Shown here piece after piece: positions 52,891 to 64,000 of a stretch of 64,000 bases of DNA. The translations under genes and the position numbers were made by a program. The stretch lies in the NCBI GenBank assembly GCA_029783825.1, contig JAREIK010001329.1, forward strand, positions 146,663 through 210,662. Reading direction: 5' to 3'. Position 1 is the first letter of the stretch. Every line of letters starts with the position of its first letter. The DNA is from Sapria himalayana. Its lineage: Eukaryota; Streptophyta; Magnoliopsida; Malpighiales; Rafflesiaceae. The notes under the pieces were generated by a model, which was given only the letters and a program-made list of their open reading frames with translations, ran no database searches and was not told where the DNA came from.

Positions 52891-54235
52891 GTAATCATAT
52901 TCAGATACAACAAAAATAGAGCCCATAAACATTAGGATTTGTTTATTCACAAGTTACAGAAGCAGAAAACATTAAGCATAATTATTTTTCTTAAGATACA
53001 GAAGTAGAAAACAATATGCAAACATTTAGTATTTGAAATCAATAAAACTCTAAAAAGTTAAACATTAAAAAAAAACAAAGTTTACTCTAACCATTTATTA
53101 TTTTATTAATGGTGTAGAGTCAAAATCATATAATGATATGAAAATAGAAGAAAAGGGAAAAAAAATTAATGGAAAATTAAAAAAAAAATAAAACCCAAAT
53201 ATTCTGTAAAAACCAAACTGCGCACGTATAACATGACCTGTGATGTCCTCGTAAAACTTCCGATCGACTATTGCCACAGCTTGTGGCAGCACAATTCTGA
53301 GATGTGCTCATCCTCTTATCCTCGCCTCCCTGAATCAACTTGAACCTTCTCTCACTATATATTGATAGTCACCAAATCATGAGCTCTCATGTTTCCTCCA
53401 ACAAATACATTTAATCTTTTTATTTATGTTTGTAAATAAATTTTAATTTAAATGTATATTGATTAAATTATATTTATGTTTGTCATTAATAAATATATTG
53501 ATAAAATTTTTAAATTTTTAATTTTTAATTGAACATTTTGAATTTTTTGTGGTTATAATCATGAAGCTACTTCCAAAAATTTAAACAAATGATTAGTAAG
53601 CGGCATCATTAATTAAAAAAAAACATTAACTTAAAAATATTGTAACATTATTCTGATATTTTATGCCATTAATCAAAAATACGATAAAGTTTGGAAATTT
53701 TTGTAATTATAGCACCCGACCCAAACCAAGATTTTTGAAATTTATTAATTTCTATTTACTCAAAAATACTAATATAAGATCATTTTTAAAATAACTTTCA
53801 TCAATTCTATATTATTAAATTTTATTAATAAATTTTAAATTTCCATAATTTAATTTTAAAACACATATAGGCTTTTCCGATATAATATTTATATAAATAT
53901 TAGAAAAAAAAATGTTTATTAGAAAAAATTAAATACAATGTTTGTTACAATATTTATTGTAGGTTGCTCTAGTAGTCTTGTTTTGCTTCTCCTCTCATCG
54001 TCATTGAAAGATAGAACAAATTTTTAGTGCTTAATGCCTTAGCATTACTTTTTCACGGAAACTATAAAAACAAAAATTTGAAGCAAATATATAGAAAATA
54101 AAGATGCAAAAATATAAAAGTAAACTAAAATTATAAAAAATAAATAATTAAATAAAAAATATGAAATAGATTTTTATTTAACCATAAATGATATTATTTC
54201 ATAAATAAATAATATAATATAATAATAAAGTATTT

Positions 54236-54238
<3 letters not shown>
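52891..54238. other. CACTA-2 interior, no gene recognised
   Basis: AT-rich. A GC-richer patch at 53215-53345 gives a short minus-strand frame containing LPQAVAIVDRKFYEDITGH, which reads protein-like but is not recognised. It could be a captured exon or chance. Confidence 0.35.

Positions 54239-54321
<83 letters not shown>
54239..54321. repeat. (TA)n tract, 83 bp
   Basis: The longest pure TA tract in the window, here outside the TATC array. Confidence 0.97.
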
Positions 54322-54323
<2 letters not shown>

Positions 54324-55129
54324 GTTTATAAGTTTCTAAGAATTCAATTTTTTTTTTATTAATATAATATGAAATAATAATAAATGCATAAATTTTGAAT
54401 CTTTTAGTCATTATTAATTTGAATCTTTGAAGTATTCATTTAATAACCACACTTAGATATTTATTTTTTAAATAATCAAATTTTTTTTGATGTTATTAAA
54501 ACATCTGTGTATTAAGTTTACAATTCAATTTATTTTCTTTTTAATTTTATAAAAAATTTGAATTTTTTTAATTTGAAATTTTTTCAATTATTCAAAATTT
54601 TTAAATATTTTTGTTATTATTTTTTAAAAGATTTCTATAATCATTAAAATATTTTATAAATATAGGAATAATATTAATATTTACTTGTTTATTCGTTAAT
54701 TCATATAATTTAAAAATTTTTTTATTTAATCAAATAATTGTTTATTTTAGCTTTTATCTGTAGTAATTTTTATTTATGTTAATTTATTAATTAAAATATT
54801 TTCAAAATATTTATATATAATAATAAATTATATTATATTTTTAAAAGAAATATTTAAATATCATAATTAAAAATTTCAGAAAAATATTTTTTATAATATT
54901 TTAATTAATTTATAATCAAAAAAATAATAATTTGACTTATCTACTATAAATTTTTATTTCTATATATGTATTTATAAAATTTTTTATTTATAATATCATA
55001 TTTTTATAATTATATGAGGAGATTGTATGTTTCATGGATAGCTCATCTATAGACCATGAAATACCTTTAATATTAAAAATTAAATAAAATATTAAAATAA
55101 ATAATTTTAAAAAATATTAAATTATTATA
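54322..55129. other. CACTA-2 interior, extremely AT-rich
   Basis: Mostly A and T with no feature that I can support. Confidence 0.5.
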
Positions 55130-55945
55130 AATTAGCAATGGAAATTATCACTAGCCCAAATAGTAGTGGAAAAATCCCCAGCTAAATGCATATATTTTGA
55201 AAAAGTAAAAATTTAAGGAATAATTGCTTCGAATTTTTTATAAAATTATAAAAAAATAAATCCAGATATTTATTTAGGAATGGATTTTGTCTTGAACTAA
55301 TTAGCTTGGGAAATTTCATCACGAAATATGTTGTTATATCAAGGATGTAATTGGCTAGGAAAATTTCATCACTAAATCCATCGCTATATTCCAGATCTAA
55401 TTAACTAGAGAAATTATCTCGCTAAATCCTTCGCTATATCCCGATTATAATTAGCTAGAAAAATATGTGGCTAAATCTGTGGCTATATCAAATCTATAAT
55501 TAGCCAGGAAAATTCTATCGCAAAATCCATCACTATATCAATGATATAATTAGCTAGGAAATTTCTGTCTCTAAATCCATAGCTATATTCCAGATGTAAA
55601 TAGTTATGGATATTTCCTTGCTAATTCCATTGCTATATTTGCGGCTTTTCATTACACGGAACTTAACAAAAAAATAGCAACGAATTATTTCTGGATCTAA
55701 TTAGCTATGAAAATTAAGTCGGTAAATATATCGCTAAATTTATGGATTTTTGTTGCACAGAATGTTATGAATAAAATAGTGAGGGAATATTTTCAAAAGT
55801 GAAATTCCATAGCTAATCCATCGCTAAATTTTATTTCAATACAAAATCAGAAATCCCTTACTATTTTCTAGGTAATACCTCACAATTTAGCTAGAGAATG
55901 ATCCCTAGATAAATTTTCCTAGCTAAATTGATATTTTTTGTAGTG
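55130..55945 (-). other. CACTA-2 right terminal and subterminal region (5' end type)
   Basis: Ends in TTTTTTGTAGTG. On the minus strand it reads CACTACAAAAAATATCAATT, then TAGCTAGG and CTAGGGATCATTCTCTAGC, matching 25428 onward in CACTA-1. In En/Spm the 5' end carries the promoter and TnpA sites; the same role is inferred here. Confidence 0.75.
55280..55640. repeat. Subterminal tandem repeat of about 58 bp, six to seven copies
   Basis: Units with AATTAGCTAGGAAAATTTC, then a CACTAAATCCATCGCTATAT-like stretch and a short spacer recur at a regular step of about 58 bp. This differs from the 100-bp unit in the matching end of CACTA-1. Confidence 0.8.
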
Positions 55946-55948
55946 TAT
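55946..55948. other. CACTA-2 target-site duplication (TAT), right
   Basis: TAT directly after GTAGTG, matching 46183-46185. Confidence 0.6.
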
Positions 55949-56092
55949 TTATCTATCTATCGATCTATCTATCTTTAAATATGGTTGCCTATCTTTGTAT
56001 CTATGTATCTGTCAATCTATCTGACTGGCTATCTGTATATATGTGTGTCTGTCTAAATGATCTATTTGTTTATCAATCTCTTTCTATCTGTC

Positions 56093-56137
<45 letters not shown>

Positions 56138-56140
56138 CCA

Positions 56141-56193
<53 letters not shown>

Positions 56194-58779
56194 ATCTATC
56201 TATATATCTACCTATTTTTTCTATTACACTATCATTTTGTCTATGTATCTATCGAACTATCTACATATTTGACTAATAATCTATAGAAATTTTTATCTAT
56301 CTATCTATCTATTTGTCTATATATCAAATTATCAATAAGTCTATCTATCTATATATTAATCTGTCTATCAATCTATCTATCTAATATTCAATCAATCTAT
56401 ATATAAATATGTTAATCAATCTATTTTCAATCTATTTTTAAATCTATCGATCAATATATCATTATATATATATATATCTCTCTCTATATCTATCTATCAA
56501 TCTATCTAACTATCTGTATATCAATATATCTATCTAACTCTCAATCTATCTATATAATATATATCTATCTATTTTTCTATCTAATAAACTATTGATATAT
56601 CTATCACTCTGTCAATCTTCCCGTCTATAAATCTATCTATCAAAATGTTTATCAATCTATCAATCAATATATCAATCTATCTATCAAAAAATCAATCCAT
56701 CTATCTGTCTATCTATCTATTTATCTATCTATCTTTCATTCTTTCTTTCTATGTGTATATATATTTTCCTATCAATCTACTTATCTATCTTTCTAGCAAT
56801 CTTTCTAGCTATCATTCAATCTATCAAACTATCTATCTATCTATTTTTCTATTAATCTATTTATTAATCTATTTATTAATCTATCTATTTTTTTATCTTT
56901 CTATTTATCTATCTATCTGTCTATCTATCTATTTGTCTATCTCTCTATCAATCTATATATTTATCTTTCTATCTATTTATCTATCTATATATCTATCTAT
57001 TTGTTTATCTATCTATTTATCTATCTATATTTCTATCTATCTATTTATTTATCTATCTATTTATCAGACTATCTATCTATCTATTTAACTATCTATTTGT
57101 CTTTCTTTCTATCAGTCTATCTATCTATCTATTTATCTATCTATTAATCTATTTATCTATCTTTATGCCTTTTATCTAGTTGTCTAACTATTTGTCAATC
57201 TAATAATCTATCTATGTATCTAACTATCTATCTATTTATCTATTTATATATCAATCTTTCTGTCTGTCTTTCTGTCTATCTACCTATCTATGTTTAAATC
57301 TATCTGTCTATCTATATGTTTATCTATGCATGTATCTATCTTTCTATCTATCTGTATATCTATCTGTGTATCTATCTTTCTATCTATCTTTCAATCTAAA
57401 TGTATATCTATCTATCTATTAATTTGCCTATCTATTTCTCTATCTATCGATTTATCTATCTATCTGTCAATCTATCTATCTATTTATCTACCTATATGTC
57501 TATCAATCTATCTATCTATGTATATGTATATTTATCTATATTTCTATCTATATTTCTATCTATCTGTCTATCTTTTGATCTATCTATCTATTTATTTGTC
57601 TATCAATTTGTCTTTCTATCTATCTTCTATTTGTATATATGTCTATTTTTCTTTCTATCTATATATGTAACTATATATATTTCTATATATATGTCTATCT
57701 TTTGGTCTATCTATCTGGCAAATAATATATCTATCTATTTATCTATCTATCATTCTACCTTTTTGTCTATCTATCATTTATCTATCTATCTAAAAATTTA
57801 AAATTGATCTATCTATCAAAGAGTCTATTAATCAATCAATCAAACAATTTATTAATCGATCTATCAATGTTTCTATCAAATTTTATATAAATTTCGCTAT
57901 CAATCTATCTATTTATTTATCTTTCTCTCTATCAATCAATCTAATATTCTATCTATTTATCTATCAAATTTTTTATCTATATATCTATCTATATATCTAG
58001 TTATCTATATATCTAGTTATCTATATATCTATGTATCTATCTATCTATCTATTTATATATCTATCTAACTATTTATATATCTATTTGTTTATCTATCTAT
58101 CTATCTGTTTATCTGTCTATCTATCTATCTGTCTATCTATTTATATATCTATCTAATTGAATATCTATTTATCAATCTATATGTCTAGCTATATATATAT
58201 ATATATATCTATATATCTATCAATCTATTTATTGGTATATCTTTATACTTATATATCTGTTTATCTTTCTATAATTTTATCCATTAATATATCTATCTAT
58301 CTTTCTATATATATGTCCATCAATCTTTCTATCTTTCTATCTATCTATCAATCTTCTATCTATATGTCTATCTATCTATCTATTTATATATCTTTCTTTC
58401 TATATGTCTATCTATCTATCTATTTTTATTTCTATCTATTTATCATTGTATCTGTTTATTTAACTATCTATCTATCACCCTTTATATCTGTCTATCTATA
58501 TGACTATCTATATATCTATTTTTCTATCTATTTATTTGTTTAGCTATCTTTATATCTATTTGTCTATCTATATTTCTAATAATATGTTGATATATTTGTC
58601 TATCTATCTATTTATCTATCTATCAATTTGTCTATCAATCTCTCTATCTATCAATTTATGAATAGTTTAATGTTTCTATCTATCAATCTTTCTTTCAATC
58701 TGTATATCAATTAGTCAATTAATCTATTTTTATATCTATCAATCTATCAATCAATTTGTCTATATATCTATTCGTCTTT
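55949..58779. repeat. Degenerate (TATC)n array, segment 5
   Basis: About 2.8 kb of TATC-type array in the same polarity as the others, carrying a compound TA/TG/TA tract at 56094-56190. It ends at the T-rich + strand sequence that is the 3' tail of LINE-C. No gene is seen. Confidence 0.95.
56094..56190. repeat. Compound (TA)n(TG)n(TA)n tract
   Basis: TA at 56094-56110, TG at 56111-56137 and TA at 56143-56190. Confidence 0.95.
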
Positions 58780-59775
58780 ATTTTTTTAATTGTTTTTATT
58801 ATTATTATCACCCTCTCGTTTGGCGGAGGAATACCATTTTTACAAACTACTTCTACCCTTAGCCCTTTTACACCCATCTAACACCTTAATCCTAGAATAA
58901 TTCAAATTAACACTAAAATTGATAATATATTAGACATAGGCCTTATTTAATTCCTGAATCTGCCTTGGAGCTTTAGTCTTTTATTTGGGCTTTACCCTAG
59001 ATATGGGTACTCATCCGTGGGATTCTTAAAATTCCAGCCTCTTTCTATGCTTTGGGCACTCTTCGGTCATGTTTCTTAAAAATCCAGCTTTATAATTTAG
59101 GCACCCTTCGGTCATGTTTCTGCCCATTCGAAGACCTTGCTCGCTTTACTTATTCGTCAACCTTTTCCATAATACGAGTTTCTGTTCTCTTTTGCCCTTC
59201 TTTCCGAGTAGACGAGTAAATAGACCAGGTTTATAGAAGCATTACCATACAAACTCCGCAAGAAATTCATTACAGACTCCCATAAAACTTAGACTCGTTA
59301 CCGTATAGACATGAACTTACCATAGACTACTCATTAGAAGAGAAACACTTATTACCATCCAGGAACCTTACCCACTCTTGCCGAAGCTAGCATACTAGGA
59401 ATCCTTATTTAATTGGTTTCCTTCTCTCTTCGCTTGGCTTTATCCCCTTGACTGCATAAACAAACTAAATACAGCATATATAAAACCATAACATACATAT
59501 CTATTCATTTTGTGCTTCCCTCCACCATCTGCTCACTACACAGAGAAGTTAAAATCCAGCATATATAAACCATAAACCATATACCTTATTACGTTTTATC
59601 TTCCCCACAGAACCAAGGATAATTTCCTTCTCTGTCAATGGTTAGTCAAACTTAAAAACATGGGATAATTATTTATCCATTAGTTACTTCCACCTGAAAT
59701 GCAAATCAAATCAAGCCTACAAACAACATTATAAAAACTAATCTCTAATATACTTCTTAAGTTACGACCTTTAAG
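58780..59775 (-). other. LINE-C 3' UTR
   Basis: About 1.0 kb. It contains GGCGGAGGAATACC near 58821, shared with LINE-A and LINE-B, and an internal direct repeat of GGGCACTCTTCGGTCATGTT (near 59053 and, with one or two changes, near 59099). The tail nearest the array reads, on the element strand, ATAATAATAATAAAAACAAT. No gene is seen. Confidence 0.75.
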
Positions 59776-62700
59776 CTAGGATTTTTGAATCCTAATATAC
59801 AAGAATTCAGCTTTATCTAGTTCTATTAACCCTTTTACTTTTTCAGGTATCTCATCCCCTTCAAATTCTTGCCTTCCTTTCTTCATCCCTTCCTTAGCTA
59901 GTTTATCTGCCACCACATTGGCCTCTCTATATATATGTTTAATCTCTCCTTTTAATTCACTTAAAATATTTTCAATATCATCTATTTCTTTTTCAAACAG
60001 CCATAATTGCAACTTATTTTGAACAAGCTTAACCGATTTTTTCGAGTCAACTTGTACTTGAATATTTGCATAGTTATTTTTTTTGCATATTCTTAAGCCA
60101 TTATGCAAGTTAATTATCTCTGCATGTAACGCCGATGAAGCAATAGTCGATAATGTAATAGCTTTTAATACTTTGCCCTCCTCATTTCTTATAACTCCTC
60201 CTCCACCTGCCTCCCTCATTTCTCTTTTAAAGCTTCCATCTGTATTAAGCATTAGGCTTCCTGGTGAGGGTTTGTTCCAGCTAATTTTTTTGATGACTGG
60301 CATTTTCCTCGCTAATATTGTTAGATTCCAAGCTCTTCTTCTATCTTCATCCATGGTCATTCTTTTTACTTTTATTGGTTTACAGGCAGTAATAAAAGTA
60401 ATTTCTTTTTTAATTTCTTCCAATATATCATTAACTTTCATTTCCACGTTTTCAAACCTACTTCTATTTCTAGCTTTCCATAAGCACCAAACCGCTATAT
60501 GAGGAGTGTAATTTCTAAACTATTTTAATATCTTATTCTTTGTTTGTTTTTTTGCCTAGATTTCAAGTCTCTCATTCAGAGACTTTTTTCTATTTTTAAT
60601 TTCTGCTTCGTTTTCTAATACACGCCATAATTCAGCTGCAATCTTGCCTGTAGAGAACAAGTGATCCGCACTTTCTGTCTCTAGATGACAGCATTCGCAT
60701 ATAGATGCTAGTGATATGCCTTTTTTCTGAATATTTTTATCTACTGGGGTTATATTAGAGATAATTTTCCACATAAACACATTCAATTTTTGTGGCAGGT
60801 CTTTTAACCATATTTCCTTAAAATGTGAGGATCTACTATTCATGATCAGGTCCTTGGCGCTTTTTAATGTGAACTTTCCTTGAGGATTCAACGACCATTT
60901 CCAACTACTTTTGGTTGAAATAATGCACTTTTCCATTGTATTCTATTGTTTTCGCATTAATTTCCAGTTTCTGGTAGCTTTTCTAGAATTTTTAAATGCA
61001 TTATTTCCTAACCCATATTTGGCTTTCACATATAGCGCCCAAATATTTCCATTTTGCCTTAGCATCCACAAGTTTTTGCATGCCCAAGCTTTGGCTATAT
61101 CATTTAGACTTGTAAAGCCTAGACCTGTCTCCTCCTTAGGATAACATAAATCCTTCTATTTTTTCCAATGTAATTTATTCTTCCCTTCATATTTCCACCA
61201 TAGAAAATTAGCCATTTCCCTTTCCAGTTTTTTTGTGATACTCTTTGGTGGTTGTGTCATCATTAGGATGTGTGCTAATGATCCATGTAACACATTGGTT
61301 ATTAATGTAATTCTTCCTGCCATAATCAATAGATCCACTTTCCACCCATCTATTTTTTTCCTAATCTTTTCTAGTAAGAAGTATAGATGCTCCTCATTCA
61401 CTCTTCCTTGATAAATCGGACATCCCAAGTACGTTATTATTTTTTTACTATTCACAAAGCCCGTGATTCCTTTAAACTTTGTGCTACATTTTCTGATGCT
61501 CTAGTTGCTACCATAAATTGGCATTTATTTTTATTTAGCATTTGACCTGTTTCTTGTTCTAGCAAATGTAGAAATCCCATCAGATTATTCATTGATCTGC
61601 TACTGGCATTTGTAAATATAATTACGTCGTCCGCGTAAGCTAAGCAGCAAACCAATGAAGTATTTCTAGGCTGTTTATAAGCTAAAATACTGCCATTTCT
61701 TACTTTCTCCTTCAAATTTATTATGAAAATTTCTAGGTATATATTGAACAAAGAGGGCGATAATGGATCCCCCTGCCTAAGACCTCTGGATGGTTTAAAT
61801 TCTTCTTCTGCTTTGCCATTTATCAACATTCTAACCCAGACACTAGATATACATCTATAATATGAGATCTATCCAAAATTCTAAGAAACCCAATCTCCTC
61901 ATTAGATAACATAAAATGTTCCATTCAACTCTATCAAATGCTTTTGACAAGTCTAATTTCATTATTACATTATGACCTCTACTCTTGACTCCTAATTCTT
62001 TTATCATTTCTGATGTAAGATTAACATTTTCTAACATCGATCTGTTTTTAATAAAGTCTGCTTGCTCAGGGGAAATAATTTTGGGAAGAATCTTGCTCAA
62101 TCTATTTTGTAATACTTTAGCTAAGATTTTATAAATGGTATTGCATAAACTAATTGGCCTGAAATCCTCTCCTTTTTGTGGATTATCTTTCTTGGGTATT
62201 AATACTATATATGAACTTGCCAAAGATTTTGGAATTTCCGCCCCTGCAAATACCCAGGTTATGGCTGCAATGAGTTCTTTATTTATTATGCTCCAGCATC
62301 TCTGAAAAAACCCATTATTCCAACCATCTGGACCAGCCGAGCTGTCTTTGTTGGCATTAAATATTGTCTCTTTCACTTCTTCTCCTGTGGGCCATTCTGA
62401 TAACATTTTATTATCTTCTTCTGTAACCTTACTTTAAATATTTGTTATTAATGTATGATTTCTGTCTGTATATAACCCTCCTAGGTAACTTTTGAAAAAA
62501 CCTTCTAATTCATTCCTTATATCTTCTTCCTTCTCTATCCACTCTCCATTAGCTTTTTTAATACATTTTATGCCTAATCTTTGATTTTTAACCTTTGCCA
62601 TTGTGTTAAAAAACTTTGTATTTTTATCTCCGTCTTTCAACCATTTTATTTTAGCTTTTTGTTTCCAAAATACCTCTTCCATATGCATTTTAAGTCTTAA

Positions 62701-63669
62701 TTCAGCTTTAGCTTTACTCAATTCAATATTGGTTATAATATCTTGTTTATTTTCATAGTCTATTTCTAGGGATGCAACTTTTTGTTTCGTTACTTGAATA
62801 TTTTTAAATACATTACCAAAAACCTCTTTATTCCACTTATTAAGGGCTTAACGTAATGCTCTGAGTTTTTGCCCCAGTATTTGCATGGGGTTACCAAGTG
62901 ACGGTTTCCCCCATGTATCATTAACCATGGCCTCAAAATTTTTGTGCATACCCCACATGTTTTGAAAAGTAAATCCCCCCTGTCTCTTTTTCCTTGTTAG
63001 AAGTGTTACTAATAGCAGGCTGTGTTCTGAATAGGTTCTGTTTAAGTGTCGGACTTTGGGTTCACTCATCCTGTCTAGCCACTGCGCATTAATTAATACT
63101 CGATCTAACCTCGTCCAGATTGCTCCCCTTTTCTCCTAGTTATTACACCATGTGTAATTTGATCCAAGGTACTCTATCTCCATTAATCTTGCAGATGCAA
63201 TGGTCTCATTAAATTGAGTTATTGCTACCAGATCTGGTGACCTACCTCCCTTCTTTTCTGTAATATTTCTAATAACGTTAAAGTCTCCTATTATCCATGG
63301 TATCTTCCAAGATGATATATTATTCATCTCCTGCCAGAGTATTTTCCTTTCTTCCTTTGAGTTGCTCGCATAGACTATTGAAAAAATCGTATCAGATTGC
63401 TTACCTATTTTAAAGCTAACTATTTGATCATTTTCCATTATAATTTCTAGGTCCATGCTATTATCCCACATAATCCATAACTTACCATTTTTATTCGAAA
63501 AAGCCTTTTGGATGCCTATCTTTGCCCTATATTTATCAATTTGATTTTTGTTTACCATTGGTTCCGCTAATGCAATGATTTTGATTTTATGTATTTTAAT
63601 TAAATTCCTAATTCTATTTAATGTAGGAGTGTTCGCTACTCCCCTTATATTCCAATATAAGCAATTCAT
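59776..63669 (-). pseudogene. LINE-C ORF2 (endonuclease-RT-zf-RVT-RNase H), several lesions
   Basis: Start ATG at 63669, one base after the ORF1 stop. Endonuclease residues 1 to about 230: WNIRG, LAEPM with the catalytic Glu present, GDFN, and SEHS in place of the usual SDHS. A linker (FWKQKAKIKWLKDGDKNTKFF) leads to reverse transcriptase: GPDGW near residue 445, IPKK, KLDLSKAFDRVEW, LRQGDPLSP and YADD at 61637-61626. Then zf-RVT (60936-60556, CECCH...H) and RNase H (60447-59776) with NTDGS, ALHAEI, QVDSK and ANVVADKLA, all four acidic residues kept. Lesions: TAG at 63138-63136, TAA at 62850-62848, TAA at 62436-62434, an extra T near 61850, a second frameshift near 61455, and stops near 61156 and 60556. 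Confidence 0.9.
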
Positions 63670-63670
63670 T

Positions 63671-64000
63671 TTAAGTAAATTTAGCTTGAGCTCTTGTGAT
63701 GCATTTTGATTTGTATTTCATGTTTAAATATTTTTTTCTATTTATCATAGACTTACTTGAGCTCGGTGGGACTTGCTCTAACTTCTTCGGCATAAATAAT
63801 TTTTCTAAACTCAATTCTAATTTTCTTATTTCCTCCAAGGCTTTTTCCTTGCTATTAAGTGTTTGATTACAAGGCTGTTTTTCCAGCCCCGAATCATCAA
63901 AAGATGCTTGAAAGTCCAGCTTGTTGCCTTCGTTAATGCTGCTGGCTAATGGCCAACTTTTCACCTCCACTTCCTCTTCTGAAAATAGGTCATCCTCAGC
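63671..64000 (-). pseudogene. LINE-C ORF1, C-terminal part, cut by window edge
   Basis: The frame open from 63970 down to the TAA at 63673-63671 is acidic and low-complexity. It ends YLNMKYKSKCITRAQAKFT. The last residues match the end of LINE-A ORF1 (SKCxTRAQAK), which identifies it. The DUF4283-like and zinc-knuckle parts lie beyond the window, so I cannot say whether the whole ORF is intact. Confidence 0.75.

Larger units (their letters stand above)
46186..55945 (-). mobile_element. CACTA-2: En/Spm-type DNA transposon, 9.8 kb
   Basis: Left end TACTACAAAAAATCCC (the first base C is changed to T) and right end TTTTTTGTAGTG form the CACTA terminal inverted repeats. Both are followed inward by TAGCTAGGG-type subterminal repeats, and TAT duplications flank the element. 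By comparison with CACTA-1 the transcription 5' end is probably on the right. The interior is AT-rich and repeat-rich, and I see no intact transposase, so it is non-autonomous or dead. A copia relic lies inside. Confidence 0.82.
58780..64000 (-). mobile_element. LINE-C: plant L1 LINE, 5' part beyond the window
   Basis: Minus-strand LINE. From 58780 rightwards it shows an A-rich tail (element strand), 3' UTR, ORF2 with RNase H, zf-RVT, RT and endonuclease, and then the C-terminal part of ORF1 at the window edge. The 3' UTR is closer to LINE-B than to LINE-A. The proteins are less damaged than those of LINE-A. The left target-site duplication cannot be identified without the right flank. Confidence 0.92.

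Noticed and set aside
1..58779. The TATC array as the natural 3' tail of the LINEs (LINE-made microsatellite)
   Set aside because: Array is present on both sides of LINE-A and LINE-B with target-site duplications, and the higher-order period crosses LINE-A. The array therefore predates the insertions.
60083..60502. Plus-strand 139-codon frame within LINE-C
   Set aside because: It is antisense to the RNase H domain, which is clearly recognised on the minus strand.
1..64000. CRISPR array, tRNA, rRNA or a prokaryotic defence locus
   Set aside because: There are no spaced identical direct repeats with unique spacers, no tRNA-like cloverleaf noticed and no prokaryotic gene. All recognised coding remnants are plant retrotransposon or transposon proteins.

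Overview
The window looks like nuclear, gene-poor, repeat DNA of a land plant. The evidence is plant-type L1 LINEs (ORF1 with a DUF4283-like region and CCHC knuckle; ORF2 with endonuclease, reverse transcriptase, zf-RVT and RNase H), two CACTA (En/Spm) DNA transposons, and a decayed Ty1/copia RNase H relic. I find no intact host gene, tRNA, rRNA or CRISPR array. The many open frames on the + strand in the TATC-rich parts (YLSI-like peptides) are artefacts of the tetranucleotide.

Layout: (1) 1-4266, degenerate (TATC)n/(GATA)n array; (2) 4267-11533, LINE-A on the minus strand, nearly full length but inactivated, with an 18-bp target-site duplication; (3) 11552-22399, array; (4) 22400-29675, CACTA-1, whose second half is inverted; (5) 29676-41914, array; (6) 41933-43428, LINE-B on the minus strand, 5'-truncated within RNase H, with its own target-site duplication; (7) 43454-46182, array with a unique roughly 100-bp island at 45228; (8) 46186-55945, CACTA-2, with TAT duplications and a copia relic inside; (9) 55949-58779, array; (10) 58780-64000, LINE-C on the minus strand, running off the window edge.

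The five array segments all have the same strand polarity and add up to about 33 kb, half the window. They are best read as one large tetranucleotide satellite field that five transposons have split. The array is not featureless. Around 3.9-14.8 kb it has a higher-order period of about 1.82 kb, and that period is only regular if LINE-A is removed. A second homologous pair, about 2.0 kb apart, lies in the first segment.

Nothing here forms an active pathway. Both long LINE ORF2s carry nonsense codons and frameshifts, and the CACTA elements show no intact transposase. The points most worth a second look are the interrupted higher-order repeat, the CACTA-1 inversion ending exactly at its terminal inverted repeat, the shared stop position in the endonucleases of two diverged LINEs, the two ORF1/ORF2 junction layouts, and the GC-rich island with a hairpin inside the array.
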